37,012 bases of DNA from Desulfarculales bacterium UBA702 (GCA_002298165.1 DBMI01000096.1:6465-43476); one strand, 5' to 3'. Shown: positions 7,643-16,129, counted from the first letter of the stretch. Notes: generated from the sequence alone by a model not told the origin. Numbers and translations: made by a program.

Positions 7643-8710
7643 TCACTGCGTGCCTTTGAGGGCTTCGGACTGGAAGTGGGTTGCAAGGGGATCGATCAGG
7701 TCGTCCAGAGCGCCGGAAAGGACCATGTCGAGTTTATAGAGTGTGAGATTTATTCGGTGGTCCGAGACGCGGTTCTGAGGAAAATTGTAGGTGCGGATAC
7801 GCTCGCTGCGATCACCGCTGCCGACCTGGCTTTTGCGATCCTGGGCTATCTTGGCTTCCTGTTCTGCTTGCATTGCATCGAGCAGGCGGGCGCGCAGGAC
7901 CTTGAGTGCCTTTGCTTTATTTTTGTGCTGAGATTTTTCGTCCTGGCAGATTACCACAAGACCTGTCGGTATGTGGGTGACTCGAACGGCGGAGTCGGTG
8001 GTGTTGACGCTCTGCCCGCCGGGTCCGGATGAGCGGAACACGTCAAAGCGGAGTTCGTTTGGGTCGATATAGACGTCCACCTCTTCGGCCTCGGGCAAAA
8101 CGGCCACGGTAACTGCCGATGTGTGAATCCGCCCCTGGCTCTCGGTCACGGGTATGCGCTGAACCCGGTGAACGCCGCGTTCGAACTTGAGCCTGCTAAA
8201 GGCCCCCTTGCCGTTTATCGAGGCGATTATTTCCTTGAAGCCGCCAATCCCGGTTTGGTTGGCATCCATGATCTCCACCTTCCACCGGCGGAGTTCAGCG
8301 TAGCGCGAATACATGCGGAAGAGGTCCGCGGCAAAAAGGGCCGCTTCCTCGCCTCCCGTGCCCGCCCGGATTTCAAGGATGACGTTTTTGTCATCATTGG
8401 GATCCTTGGGCGCCAGCATGAGTATTAACGCACTTTCAGTCGATTCGAGCTGTTTTTTGAGTTCGGCAAGATCTTCGCGGATCAGGTCCCGCATTTCAGG
8501 GTCTTCCTCGCGTTCGAGCATTCCCTGGTTTTCTTTCACCTGTTCTTTAAGGATCTTGTAGTGACCGTACTTCTCCACTACCGGGGCTATATCGGAACGC
8601 TCCTTGACTACCTGCTGGTACTCTTTTTGATTGCTGAGCAGATCCGGGTTCCCGAGTTCTTCCTCGAGCTTCTGGAACCTTTGCACTACGCTTTCGAGCC
8701 TGTTAAACAT
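7643..8710 (-). CDS. prfA: Peptide chain release factor 1 (RF1)
   Basis: A 355-residue class I release factor that reads UAA and UAG on the ribosome and triggers peptidyl-tRNA hydrolysis. The codon-recognition tripeptide is PVT at residues 187-189 (RIPVTESQGRIHTS); a P-x-T marks RF1, where RF2 has SPF. The catalytic GGQ is at 231-233 in SSGPGGQSVNTTDSAV. The open frame extends upstream to 8917, but that part is low-complexity intergenic sequence. The ATG at 8710 gives the canonical MFNRLESVVQRFQKLEEEL start and usual length. It is the second gene of an rpmE-prfA operon (249-bp gap). prmC, which methylates the GGQ glutamine and often follows prfA, is not downstream; a transposase remnant is there instead. 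Confidence 0.97.
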   Translation of the reverse strand: MFNRLESVVQRFQKLEEELGNPDLLSNQKEYQQVVKERSDIAPVVEKYGHYKILKEQVKENQGMLEREEDPEMRDLIREDLAELKKQLESTESALILMLAPKDPNDDKNVILEIRAGTGGEEAALFAADLFRMYSRYAELRRWKVEIMDANQTGIGGFKEIIASINGKGAFSRLKFERGVHRVQRIPVTESQGRIHTSAVTVAVLPEAEEVDVYIDPNELRFDVFRSSGPGGQSVNTTDSAVRVTHIPTGLVVICQDEKSQHKNKAKALKVLRARLLDAMQAEQEAKIAQDRKSQVGSGDRSERIRTYNFPQNRVSDHRINLTLYKLDMVLSGALDDLIDPLATHFQSEALKGTQ

Positions 8711-8737
8711 TGATGCGGTTTGCCTTTCCGGTTCTGG

Positions 8738-8760
8738 GCGGCAAGGTAAGCCCTTGCTGC
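8738..8760 (-). promoter_or_regulatory. Hairpin in the leader just before prfA
   Basis: A 9-bp stem with one G-T wobble (8738-8746 with 8752-8760, 5-nt loop) whose base lies 27 nt upstream of the prfA ATG. A second perfect 7-bp stem, CCGGAAT/ATTCCGG (8927-8943, 3-nt loop), lies directly after the rpmE stop. Neither has a T-run, so they are more likely RNA-processing or stability elements than terminators. Confidence 0.4.
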
Positions 8761-8959
8761 AACCCCCGGGCAAAAATAAAGAACCGGGATAAACCGGTTC
8801 GGATTGCGCCCGCGATCCGTTCCGGGTATGCGCGGGCCGATTGTAAGCAAGCGGAATATTGGATGTGGAAGTAAGCATGGAGGAATTCACCATCCAGGCG
8901 CCTGCTCCCGGATTCACCCCGGACCTCCGGAATAGGATTCCGGCATCCGTCTTCCGCGT

Positions 8960-9178
8960 CTATTTTTCTTCGGGCTTCTGAAACTTTTCGTATTTCCGGC
9001 GGAACCTTTCGATGCGGCCGGCCGAGTCTACGAGTTTCTGCTTGCCGGTGTAGAATGGGTGGCATTTGGAGCAGATTTCAACCCGGATTTCCTTTTTGGT
9101 CGAGCCGGTTTGTATTTCGTTTCCGCAGGCGCACTTGATGACCGTATCGAAGTAGCTTGGATGGATACTTTCTTTCAT
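8960..9178 (-). CDS. rpmE: 50S ribosomal protein L31 (zinc-binding type)
   Basis: A 72-residue ribosomal protein of the large subunit. It begins MKESIHPSYFDTVIKCACGN and has the C+ zinc ligands Cys16, Cys18, Cys36 and Cys39, the last pair in CSKCHPFYTGKQK. This is the zinc-containing paralogue, as opposed to the C- form made under zinc starvation. The Shine-Dalgarno is GGAAGG about 8 nt before the ATG. It is the first gene of the rpmE-prfA operon behind a promoter with a perfect TATAAT at 9224-9229. Confidence 0.97.
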   Translation of the reverse strand: MKESIHPSYFDTVIKCACGNEIQTGSTKKEIRVEICSKCHPFYTGKQKLVDSAGRIERFRRKYEKFQKPEEK

Positions 9179-9489
9179 GTATTGACTTCCTTCCTAGAAA
9201 TCTAATTACTGCTCAAACCATAAATTATACATCAGCAAACAGTTTTTGCAAAATGTTTTCAGCTCAGACAACAAGCGCCCGGATCATAAACGCACAGCAA
9301 GGAACCTCATCTTAGTATTTCCGGGGTTGGGAAGCAACTACTCGCTTTGATGAAAAGATCCATGCCCGCGACCCTGCCATTCACCAGCGGGTTGGAGAAG
9401 GGAATGTGTAATCCCCCCCTCCAAAGGATCTTGTCGTGAAAACTCGTCAAGGATTGTTAGGGGACCTGGGAGATAGTAACCGGTACAGC
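9179..9489. other. Intergenic stretch upstream of rpmE
   Basis: Contains the rpmE ribosome binding site and promoter (9224-9251). The rest (9252-9489) also lies downstream of the hypothetical gene ending at 9490. No hairpin with a T-run and no recognisable gene was found in it. Confidence 0.5.
9224..9251 (-). promoter_or_regulatory. Sigma-70-type promoter of rpmE-prfA
   Basis: On the minus strand: -35 TTGCAA (9246-9251), a 16-bp spacer and a perfect -10 TATAAT (9224-9229). This places the transcript start about 40 nt upstream of the rpmE start codon. Confidence 0.75.
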
Positions 9490-9804
9490 TTAAGCGGCTT
9501 TACGCGGCATGGCCGGTTCATGGCAGACAGGCCTTCCCATCGCCATGAGAGGGAAGTTCCTGAATATCCTTGCGCCGTCCACGTCAACTACCCTGCATAT
9601 ATCCGATTGCTTGCGATCCGCCAGTGTGATCTGGAAAAGCGAACCATACAAATTCCTAACCATATCAACCGGGACTTCCAGGGCGATGTATTTGGTGATT
9701 CCTTTATCGCGAAGGGATTCGACAATCTGGGGATCCTCGAACGAATCGCAGGCACTCAGAACCAATATAGCCCCGGTTCCACTCATAATTACACCCGCTT
9801 TCAT
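9490..9804 (-). CDS. Hypothetical protein, 104 residues
   Basis: I do not recognise the family. The ATG at 9804 has a good AAGGGG Shine-Dalgarno 7 nt upstream. The protein starts MKAGVIMSGTGAILVLSACD, which could pass for a signal peptide, but the segment is short and unflanked by a basic region. The following DPQIVESLRDKGITKYIALEVP and QITLADRKQSDICRVVDVDG read as alternating strands and helices of a small cytoplasmic alpha/beta protein. It is transcribed away from the cytochrome gene (273 bp between starts). The good ribosome binding site and clean frame argue that it is real. Confidence 0.6.
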   Translation of the reverse strand: MKAGVIMSGTGAILVLSACDSFEDPQIVESLRDKGITKYIALEVPVDMVRNLYGSLFQITLADRKQSDICRVVDVDGARIFRNFPLMAMGRPVCHEPAMPRKAA

Positions 9805-9984
9805 CTTTGCCCCTTTCTAGCTTGTTTGGACTACATCCAAGAGCGGAATACGGACGAAGTTCCGCACCTTTAAAATTAAGGAGGCGCCGCGAGGGGGTCA
9901 AGAATGTCAAAAAAGGCCCAAGGTCTCGAAAATAAAATATTTCTGACATGATCCGAGGTTTACGCGGTGAGTACCGAGAATTAT

Positions 9985-9996
9985 TGTTTCGAAACA
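9985..9996. promoter_or_regulatory. 12-bp perfect palindrome between divergent genes
   Basis: TGTTTCGAAACA lies in the 273-bp region between the hypothetical gene (minus) and the cytochrome gene (plus), 82 bp before the latter's start. It could be an operator for either gene. No convincing -10/-35 pair was seen next to it. Confidence 0.3.
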
Positions 9997-10077
9997 GGAT
10001 TTGCGTAACCATCCTTCCTTATCACCCCGCGCATTCCGCGTGCGCACCGTCCTTAAACCTTTTGCAGGGAGAAGATT

Positions 10078-10419
10078 ATGCGAGTGTTTTTCGTGCCGAT
10101 TATCGCGTTTGTCTGCTGCCTTTGTTTTTTACAACCGGGCAGCGCTGCTGGTGAAAAATCCGGGGCAGAGGTTTTCGAATCCCTCAAGTGCGGCGTTTGC
10201 CATAAACCCGACGTGGAAGTTCCGGCTGGATTTTCTCTTGCACAAATCGCAAAGGCCTACCAGACAAAGGACAAGCTGGTGGAATTCATGACAAGCGGGT
10301 TCAACCCCATAATGGAAAGCGAGAAAAAGGGCATGATGAAAGGCCAGATGTCAAAGCTTACCGCGCTCGGGAAAGAGGAAAGGGAAGCGCTGGCCGACTA
10401 CATCATGAAATTCAAATAG
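10078..10419 (+). CDS. Periplasmic monoheme cytochrome c (class I)
   Basis: A 113-residue exported electron carrier. The first 23-24 residues are a Sec signal peptide (MRVFFVPI, then a hydrophobic core, ending GSAA). The mature part has one heme-attachment motif, C38-G-V-C41-H42. The likely axial methionine is Met91 in GQMSKLTALGKEEREALADY, the usual C-terminal helix of small class I cytochromes. The Shine-Dalgarno is GGGAGAAG before the ATG. There is no partner oxidase or dehydrogenase next to it. A 12-bp hairpin at 10487-10514 separates it from the convergent FecR-like gene. Confidence 0.9.
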   Translation: MRVFFVPIIAFVCCLCFLQPGSAAGEKSGAEVFESLKCGVCHKPDVEVPAGFSLAQIAKAYQTKDKLVEFMTSGFNPIMESEKKGMMKGQMSKLTALGKEEREALADYIMKFK

Positions 10420-10486
10420 GGACTGGGTTGCGGATTTAGCCTTCGGCCCAGCGCGTAAATGCCGCTGGTCCGAACCCTGGGGAGAT

Positions 10487-10514
10487 GAGGTGGGGGAATC
10501 TCTTCCCCCACCTC
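10487..10514. terminator. Strong hairpin between convergent genes
   Basis: A perfect 12-bp GC-rich stem (10487-10498 with 10503-10514) with a 4-nt TCTC loop. It sits between the cytochrome stop (10419) and the FecR-like stop (10525). There is no T-tract on either side, so it may act as a 3' stabiliser or a factor-assisted terminator serving both strands. Confidence 0.5.
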
Positions 10515-10524
10515 AATACTGCTG

Positions 10525-12975
10525 TCAGGGAACGTACCCAGGCTCACCGGGTTTTTTCTTCTGCAGGTTGGTCGCCGGCGCCTTCACCGGTGGTGCTGTG
10601 CGCAGCGGTTGTGCCGCCGGAGCGTTAAACTTTGGCTGTGCTGCCGGAGCGTTAAACTTTTGCTGCATGACCGGAGGCGTGGTAACCTTCGGCTGGGTAA
10701 CAAGAGGTTTCGGCGTATTTCCCTGGAATGAGGGTACGTTTGGGTTGGTTCTCAATGCCGGCGCGGTTCCCAGCGGCGTTCGCAGTGTGGGCTGTGTGGT
10801 TATAGGTTTTGGCGTAGTTCCCTGGAACGAAGGGGCGCTCGGGTTGGTTCTCAATGCCGGCGCGGTTCCCAGCGGCGTTCGGAGTGCGGGTTGTGTGGTT
10901 AACGGTTTCGGCGTAGTTCCCTGGAATGAAGGTACGCTCGGGTTGGTTCTCAAGGCCGGCGCTGTTCCCAGCGGCGCCCGGAGTGCGGGCTGTGTGGTTA
11001 AAGGTTTCGGCGTAGTTCCCTGGAACGGAGGGGCGCTCGGGTTGGTTCTCAAGGCCGGCGCGGTTCCAAGCGGCGTACGCAGTCCCGGCTGAGTTGTTAT
11101 GGCCCCTGGAGTCAGGGTGGTCCCCGTGCTTCCTTTGAAAGCCGGCAAAGTGGTTTGCGGACGCGGCGAAGGTATTCCCGAAGGCCCAATAGCAGGCGTT
11201 TGCGTTGTCAAAGGTGTCGCGGGCTTGAAAGTTGGAGGCGTGGGACGTCCTTGAAGCGCCGGTTGAGTTCCCTGTAACGTGTTGTTAAGTCCCGGGGCTA
11301 AAGTTTTTGTGCCGGAAGGCAGCACCGCGCCAGGTGATGCCGAGCTTGCTCCGGCTGTGCCGGTAAATGCAGGCGTACCGATCGGCGCTGGCTTGGTTAT
11401 CGATTTGATTTCCGTTGCCTTGAACTGAATCTGGTTTTTGGGAACTGCCACCTTATCGGCGGGGACAATCTTATTTGTCACCTGGGGAGGGGGCAATTTA
11501 ATCTGCTGCTGAAGCTGTAGCGGGGTCGAGGGAGCCCTGACCGCAATCGCTTCCTGCTTAAGTACCGCGGCGTTGATCCTCGGCGCCTGCTGAATAGACA
11601 CCTGCTGGTTGTGCTCGATCCTTTGCAGTACATCCACGTGCGGTTTGGCCGCCACCGCCATTGGTGTGAAGTTATACCTGTTCACAGCCGTGCTGTAGTT
11701 GTTTATGACCGTATTATTTATTACCGGCGCGGCGTGATAGTTATTGATGATCACTGTTCTGTCGATATTTACTACCTGTACCCTGCTGTAGTCGCGCACT
11801 CCCCAGAAATGTGTTTGAGGTACGACTACAGCGGCACTTGCAAAGGCCAACCCTCCCACTGCGATCGCCGCCACCGGGGCTGCCCCGATAACGACCGCGC
11901 GTGGTCCCCAGTACCTGTGAGAATAATAAACTTCAGTGGGCGCAAGCGGTACCCAACCTACGTTGAGGCCGCTCGATATCCAGGCGACACGTCCCGGATA
12001 CCAGGCGTAGTCCACGACCGGCACAGCCGATACCATTGCGACCCGTGTAACGGGGGGCGCCCAGTACCATCTACCGCCTATAATAACCCAGTTTCCATAG
12101 TGATGGGTCACGTATCCAAAAGGTTCATCCGGCACCCAGCACTGGTCGCCGTACCATTCGGTCCACCTGCCCACGGTGAATGGCCGCCAGTCATCTGCTA
12201 CATGCACTGGGCGCCAATAATTCCGGTACTCGCCTTCGTAGTAAACTCTTTCCCATTTCCCGCTTTGCTCCAGTTCGTACGCGTCATCATGGAGTTGAGG
12301 CGGCAGATAGTTTATTGAATCGCCTTTGACCTGGGTCCTTTTGGACCACAGGTTATCTCTGGTGGCGTTCCAATCATCCCATGAGGCGTCGACATTCGAA
12401 TCGCCCGCGGCGGCGCGATCCGAGCTGGCGATTATCGAACCCGAACCAGGGGCGACCTCATATCTTGTGTTGTTCGCGTGGATAAAATCCACTTTGCCGT
12501 CAAGGGCGAGCACTTCCAGCGACTGGTCCCCGACATAGAGATCAAACGAGGAACCGGGGTCGGACAGGATATAGCCGTACGGGGTCGTCACCTTGAGTGC
12601 CGCGTTGGGGCTCTTGTTATAAAAGCGCGCAACCCCCGAGGCTAAGTCCATATCACACACGTCGCCTTTGAGCACTATGAGCTGAATTTGGGTTGTTCCA
12701 CCTATGCGCGCCCATATGCCATTGGGCATGATGAATTCGCCCCGCCCCACCTGGTCCGAGTAGAGCGCGTCATTGATCCCGAAAGGAGCGTCTTTTACCG
12801 TTGCCACCCAATCCTTATTATCGGGCACGTAGCGAAGAACCTGGCCTTCGATGTATCCTATCCGCCCGACCAGGATTGGCTCATCGGCCGAAGCCGCAAA
12901 AGCTGGCGGCGAAAGAGCCAGAACCGCAAGAATAAATGCCAGGGTCGGCCAAAATAATTTTCTATCGGTACTCAT
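10525..12975 (-). CDS. Exported FecR/DUF6600-like protein with Pro-rich repeat tail
   Basis: I place the start at the ATG at 12975 because GGAGG lies just upstream and a signal peptide follows (MSTDRKLFWPTLAF, then a hydrophobic core ending PPAFA, cleaved before ASADEP). This gives 816 residues; the frame also extends 25 codons further upstream. Domains: residues about 30-200 are FecR-like (VTTPYGYILSDPGSSFDLY then LEVLALDGKVDF); about 225-400 are DUF6600-like, rich in W, Y and H (WRPFTVGRWTEWYGDQCW, EPFGYVTHHYGNW, GRVAWI); then an Asn-rich linker and a long Pro/Thr/Gln tail. The tail holds four 33-residue repeats (10705-11100) and a duplicated FNAPAAQP. No enzyme motif is seen. A surface or periplasmic structural or sensing role is likely but unproven. 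Confidence 0.8.
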   Translation of the reverse strand: MSTDRKLFWPTLAFILAVLALSPPAFAASADEPILVGRIGYIEGQVLRYVPDNKDWVATVKDAPFGINDALYSDQVGRGEFIMPNGIWARIGGTTQIQLIVLKGDVCDMDLASGVARFYNKSPNAALKVTTPYGYILSDPGSSFDLYVGDQSLEVLALDGKVDFIHANNTRYEVAPGSGSIIASSDRAAAGDSNVDASWDDWNATRDNLWSKRTQVKGDSINYLPPQLHDDAYELEQSGKWERVYYEGEYRNYWRPVHVADDWRPFTVGRWTEWYGDQCWVPDEPFGYVTHHYGNWVIIGGRWYWAPPVTRVAMVSAVPVVDYAWYPGRVAWISSGLNVGWVPLAPTEVYYSHRYWGPRAVVIGAAPVAAIAVGGLAFASAAVVVPQTHFWGVRDYSRVQVVNIDRTVIINNYHAAPVINNTVINNYSTAVNRYNFTPMAVAAKPHVDVLQRIEHNQQVSIQQAPRINAAVLKQEAIAVRAPSTPLQLQQQIKLPPPQVTNKIVPADKVAVPKNQIQFKATEIKSITKPAPIGTPAFTGTAGASSASPGAVLPSGTKTLAPGLNNTLQGTQPALQGRPTPPTFKPATPLTTQTPAIGPSGIPSPRPQTTLPAFKGSTGTTLTPGAITTQPGLRTPLGTAPALRTNPSAPPFQGTTPKPLTTQPALRAPLGTAPALRTNPSVPSFQGTTPKPLTTQPALRTPLGTAPALRTNPSAPSFQGTTPKPITTQPTLRTPLGTAPALRTNPNVPSFQGNTPKPLVTQPKVTTPPVMQQKFNAPAAQPKFNAPAAQPLRTAPPVKAPATNLQKKKPGEPGYVP
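10705..11100 (-). repeat. Four tandem 99-bp coding repeats
   Basis: Four in-frame copies of a 33-residue unit, core TQPALRTPLGTAPALRTNP then SFQGTTPKP. They differ at a few positions (A/T/G after RxP; SA/SV/NV after NP). They lie in the C-terminal tail of the FecR/DUF6600-like protein. Exact spacing and near-identity show recent tandem duplication. Confidence 0.9.
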
Positions 12976-13434
12976 ACTACCTCCAGTCGCAAACGAACTC
13001 AGACTTGATTCCCGTTTTGCAGGATAACTGCCCGCCGGGTTTGAGGTCAATCCCCGCCGACTTCCCGCTCGCAGGCTTTCCGGCCTGCCGCCAAAAACGC
13101 ATATATAATAACCGAAAAATGTTAAATGTGTGGTTTAACTTTAAAAATTTTCAAACAACGGCTTCGGGCAAAAACAAACTTGCAGGGTAAGACGCTCGAT
13201 GGTGGAATAGAGACGACAAGAACGATGAAAATAGATCGCAGCACGGTTAACGGCGACATTTCACCTCACCGCCCAACAAACCGGCGAAGTCGCTGGGACT
13301 TCACAGGCATTTTTGTTGACAGCCGGCAGGCTAGAAGGAATAAAGAGCAACCATAATTTCTTCTTTCATCTAAACTGATGGCCCGGAGCGGGGATATCGA
13401 TGAGCCGCGGTGCGGGGGAGGATTTTTGCAGCAA
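12976..13434. other. Intergenic region between divergent FecR-like and GT87-like genes
   Basis: About 460 bp. It carries the GGAGG of the minus-strand gene at its left end and a plus-strand promoter at 13316-13344. An AT-rich ATATATAATA stretch near 13100 could supply a minus-strand -10, but I could not pair it with a -35. No small gene with a ribosome binding site was seen. Confidence 0.45.
13316..13344 (+). promoter_or_regulatory. Sigma-70-type promoter of the GT87-like gene
   Basis: A perfect -35 TTGACA (13316-13321), a 17-bp spacer and -10 AATAAA (13339-13344, 4 of 6 matches). It lies about 90 bp before the start at 13435. Confidence 0.6.
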
Positions 13435-14622
13435 ATGAGCATACTGGAAATACACAGTTCGGGTGAAAAGCTGGGCAGGAGATATCTTACGGCAACGGCT
13501 GTAGCCTGGATTTTGCCTTTTTTGGCAGTTGCCGCGATGGTCGCGGCTGATCCGGCCAAAAATACGGTAACGCCCGTCTATCATGCTGCAACAAGCGCCT
13601 GGTGGGCAAACCAGCCATTATATACGTATGGGGCGCACCTCTATTTTTACTTTCCGCAGTTTGCAGTCGCGTTCACGCCTTTTCACATGCTTCCGATGTG
13701 GCTGGGGGACAACCTTTGGCGGCTCTTATCGATGGTTTTGTTTGCATGGGCCATACGGCGGCTTGTGGGGTGCTTTGAATGGCGCGATCCTGAAAAGGCT
13801 TTTTTAATTTGTTCTCTTCTGGCGATATTTCCGTCACTTGGAGCGTTGCGTTGCGGGCAGGCAAACCTCACTTTCGCGGCGGTCCTGGTCCATTTCGTGC
13901 TGTTTCTTGCCGAGGAGCGGTGGACGGCTGCTTCGTTTTCCATGATGGTGCTGCTGGTCCTTAAGCCAATTGCGCTAGCGCCCATGCTTCTCGCGCCATT
14001 CGTTTACAGGCCAATCGTAAAATCGCTCTCCCTGTCCCTGATCCTGTTATTTATTTTCCCTTTTTTCTTCGGCCCGCCTGAATACGTTCTGGGCCAATAT
14101 CGCGACCTCGCCGGACGGCTGCTGACTGTTTCCGTTACAACCAACCATATTTTTGCTGATCTCAATGGCCTTTTAAGGACCATCGGATTGCAGCTTACCG
14201 GGGCGGCGTCTCAACTCGTGAGACTTGCGGCGGGCCTGGCAACACTTTGGCTCTGGGTCGTAGCGTCAAAAAGTACAAAAGAACCGAACCGGGCTATGGT
14301 TTTGCTCGCCCTCTCATCGGCCTACCTGATGGTCTTCAACCCAATGACCGAGGTTAACGGCTATGCCATTGTCGCGCCGGCGCTGGCGATTCTTGCTCTC
14401 TATTACCTGGAGGTAGAGGGGCGCGCCGGGATTGCCTGGTGGCTGGTGTTCGTGGATTTGTCCATTTCCTTTTTTCCCGAAATCTTTCGCCGACTTGACC
14501 CTAATTTCGGGCTGTGGTGGGACCCTCTTGTGATGCTGATCTCGATGGGCCTGCTCGCCTGGGGGATTGCAGTAAAGAGGGTGTTTAACCAGAAAAGCCG
14601 ATCAGAAGCTCCGGCTATCTGA
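13435..14622 (+). CDS. GT87/DUF2029-like polyprenol-sugar glycosyltransferase
   Basis: A 395-residue integral membrane protein with about ten hydrophobic segments. After TM1 comes a periplasmic loop with TPVYHAATSAWW and LYTYGAHLYFYFPQFAV; then GALRCGQANLTFAA, a GQ-N motif characteristic of GT87/DUF2029 mannosyl-/arabinosyl-transferases, and VLKPIALAPML. This family uses lipid-linked sugars on the outer face of the inner membrane. Start choice: ATG at 13435 lies 13 nt from a GGGGGAGG; an in-frame TTG at 13426 lies 4 nt after the same site and is possible. An ATG at 13378 has no ribosome binding site. Its stop overlaps the convergent GT9 gene by 8 bp. Acceptor and sugar are unknown. Confidence 0.78.
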   Translation: MSILEIHSSGEKLGRRYLTATAVAWILPFLAVAAMVAADPAKNTVTPVYHAATSAWWANQPLYTYGAHLYFYFPQFAVAFTPFHMLPMWLGDNLWRLLSMVLFAWAIRRLVGCFEWRDPEKAFLICSLLAIFPSLGALRCGQANLTFAAVLVHFVLFLAEERWTAASFSMMVLLVLKPIALAPMLLAPFVYRPIVKSLSLSLILLFIFPFFFGPPEYVLGQYRDLAGRLLTVSVTTNHIFADLNGLLRTIGLQLTGAASQLVRLAAGLATLWLWVVASKSTKEPNRAMVLLALSSAYLMVFNPMTEVNGYAIVAPALAILALYYLEVEGRAGIAWWLVFVDLSISFFPEIFRRLDPNFGLWWDPLVMLISMGLLAWGIAVKRVFNQKSRSEAPAI

Positions 14623-16129
14623 TCATTTCTTCGGCGCGCAGTTTCACGGCAGCGGCCATTTTGTCCAAATCCACCCTGGCAAGACATTCGGGCAGGCCGA
14701 CCCCCCGGTTTACATTGGTGCATATGCTTTTCCAGCAGGGGGAGCAGTCGAGATCCTCCTGGTACAACTTGATTCCGTTGTCGTAGAGATCGATTTCCGT
14801 CCAGCATGAGGTCCCATACCAGGAGATGGTAAATAGCCCCAGGGCAATGCCGATGTGCAGGGCCGAGGTGTCTCCCGTTATCATGGCGTCACATGCCGCG
14901 ATATAAAGTATGCCGCGCCGCAGCCCTTCAGTTGTGGGCGTCTGGATGACGCGGCACTTCACGCCTTCGGACCTGCACCTGTCGGCGATTTCCGAATTCC
15001 TCCGCGTCTCCTGCTTTCCTCCGAGAAGCAGAATGGCAACACCGTCCTTAGCCTCGCTAATCTTCTTTATCAGCGCCACGTGCTGGTCGATAGTGAGCTT
15101 CTTGTTCGGGTAGATCTCGGAGCAGCCTGTGTTGATGCCGACTGTAAACGTATCCGGCGATATGCCCATTGCGGCCCTGTATTGCGCGGCAAACTCTTTT
15201 TCCTCGTCTGTCAGCACCAGAATGTAAGGGTCACGGCGGTACTGCAGACCCATGCTTTCGGCAAGAAGCTGCTGGCCGGTTTTCCGGTTGACGCGGAATT
15301 TTTCGTAATCGTCTATTCCGAGCCTATAGGCATATTCGGCCTCTGGGTTCAGAAAGTATACCTGTCCGAATTGGTTCAAGCCGTACCCGCGCTTGTCGGG
15401 ACAGGATATGAGTTCGGCCACGGCACACGAACGCCGGCCTTTATCAACCGATATAAGCAGGTCGTAGTCTCTATCCAGAAGATCGGCCACTGCTTCTTCG
15501 CGAAATGGAAAAACCCGGTCAATCAGGGGATTGTGACGGAGCACCTCCATTGCATAAGGGTCTGTGAGCCAGTGCAGACTTGAATCAGGCCAGGCTCTTT
15601 TTAAGGCCGGAAGAAACGATGTCGTCATCAAAACGTCGCCGAGGGCGTCCAGGTTTATTATTAGAATGCGATGTTTGCCAGCGTGGGGGGTGCGATGCGT
15701 CCTGGCCCGCACCTGCTTCAATTCACCGCCCAACATTACAAATTTTTCGGCAGGTGGTCCGGAAAGCCGCAAAAAGAGAGCACGCGTCAAAGGATCGGTG
15801 CCGGGTGCGTGGATGTGGTCAAACCTCATCACGTTCAGCATGCAGATGGTTTCAAATGAGGCGGTAAAGGAAAAGTCAACCAGGGGATGAGACGCAAAAG
15901 AGGCAAGCTCTTCTGGGTGCACCACCGCTATTACCTGCGTGTGGGGGTGGTGGATTTCCAGATCTCTCAGCAGATCGCGATCGTCAAGCATCTTGCCTGA
16001 TTTTGACGGATCGAGCAGCAGCCACTGTGAATCGAAAGCGGAGCAATCATCGGAAATCCCGCCGCACAGCTTGTAAGGAGCGCAGGGCCGATATCCGGTA
16101 AACCTTTTACATCCTGGTATATGAATCAT
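14615..16129 (-). CDS. GT9 family glycosyltransferase (heptosyltransferase-like)
   Basis: A 504-residue protein. A GT-B core starts near residue 153 with HRILIINLDALGDVLMTTSF, the ADP-heptose:LPS heptosyltransferase opening. It continues with GINTGCSEIYPNKKLT, AILLLGGKQET and, near the end, TGDTSALHIGIALGL with WYGTSCW, the donor-binding half. Two extras stand out. An N-terminal extension of about 150 residues opens with four clustered cysteines (residues 7, 16, 22 and 29), and a Cys-rich C-terminal piece reads DCSPCWKSIC then LPECLARV. Typical LPS heptosyltransferases are about 320-350 residues. The Cys cluster may bind zinc or iron-sulfur. It probably acts in LPS core or O-chain assembly. 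It converges on the GT87-like gene with an 8-bp overlap. Confidence 0.85.
   Translation of the reverse strand: MIHIPGCKRFTGYRPCAPYKLCGGISDDCSAFDSQWLLLDPSKSGKMLDDRDLLRDLEIHHPHTQVIAVVHPEELASFASHPLVDFSFTASFETICMLNVMRFDHIHAPGTDPLTRALFLRLSGPPAEKFVMLGGELKQVRARTHRTPHAGKHRILIINLDALGDVLMTTSFLPALKRAWPDSSLHWLTDPYAMEVLRHNPLIDRVFPFREEAVADLLDRDYDLLISVDKGRRSCAVAELISCPDKRGYGLNQFGQVYFLNPEAEYAYRLGIDDYEKFRVNRKTGQQLLAESMGLQYRRDPYILVLTDEEKEFAAQYRAAMGISPDTFTVGINTGCSEIYPNKKLTIDQHVALIKKISEAKDGVAILLLGGKQETRRNSEIADRCRSEGVKCRVIQTPTTEGLRRGILYIAACDAMITGDTSALHIGIALGLFTISWYGTSCWTEIDLYDNGIKLYQEDLDCSPCWKSICTNVNRGVGLPECLARVDLDKMAAAVKLRAEEMIR

Noticed and set aside
8711..8917. N-terminal extension of RF1 by 69 codons
   Set aside because: Low-complexity, unlike any RF1; the ATG at 8710 gives the canonical N-terminus.
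10705..11100. CRISPR-like array
   Set aside because: The 99-bp units are contiguous, in frame and have no spacers; they encode part of a protein.
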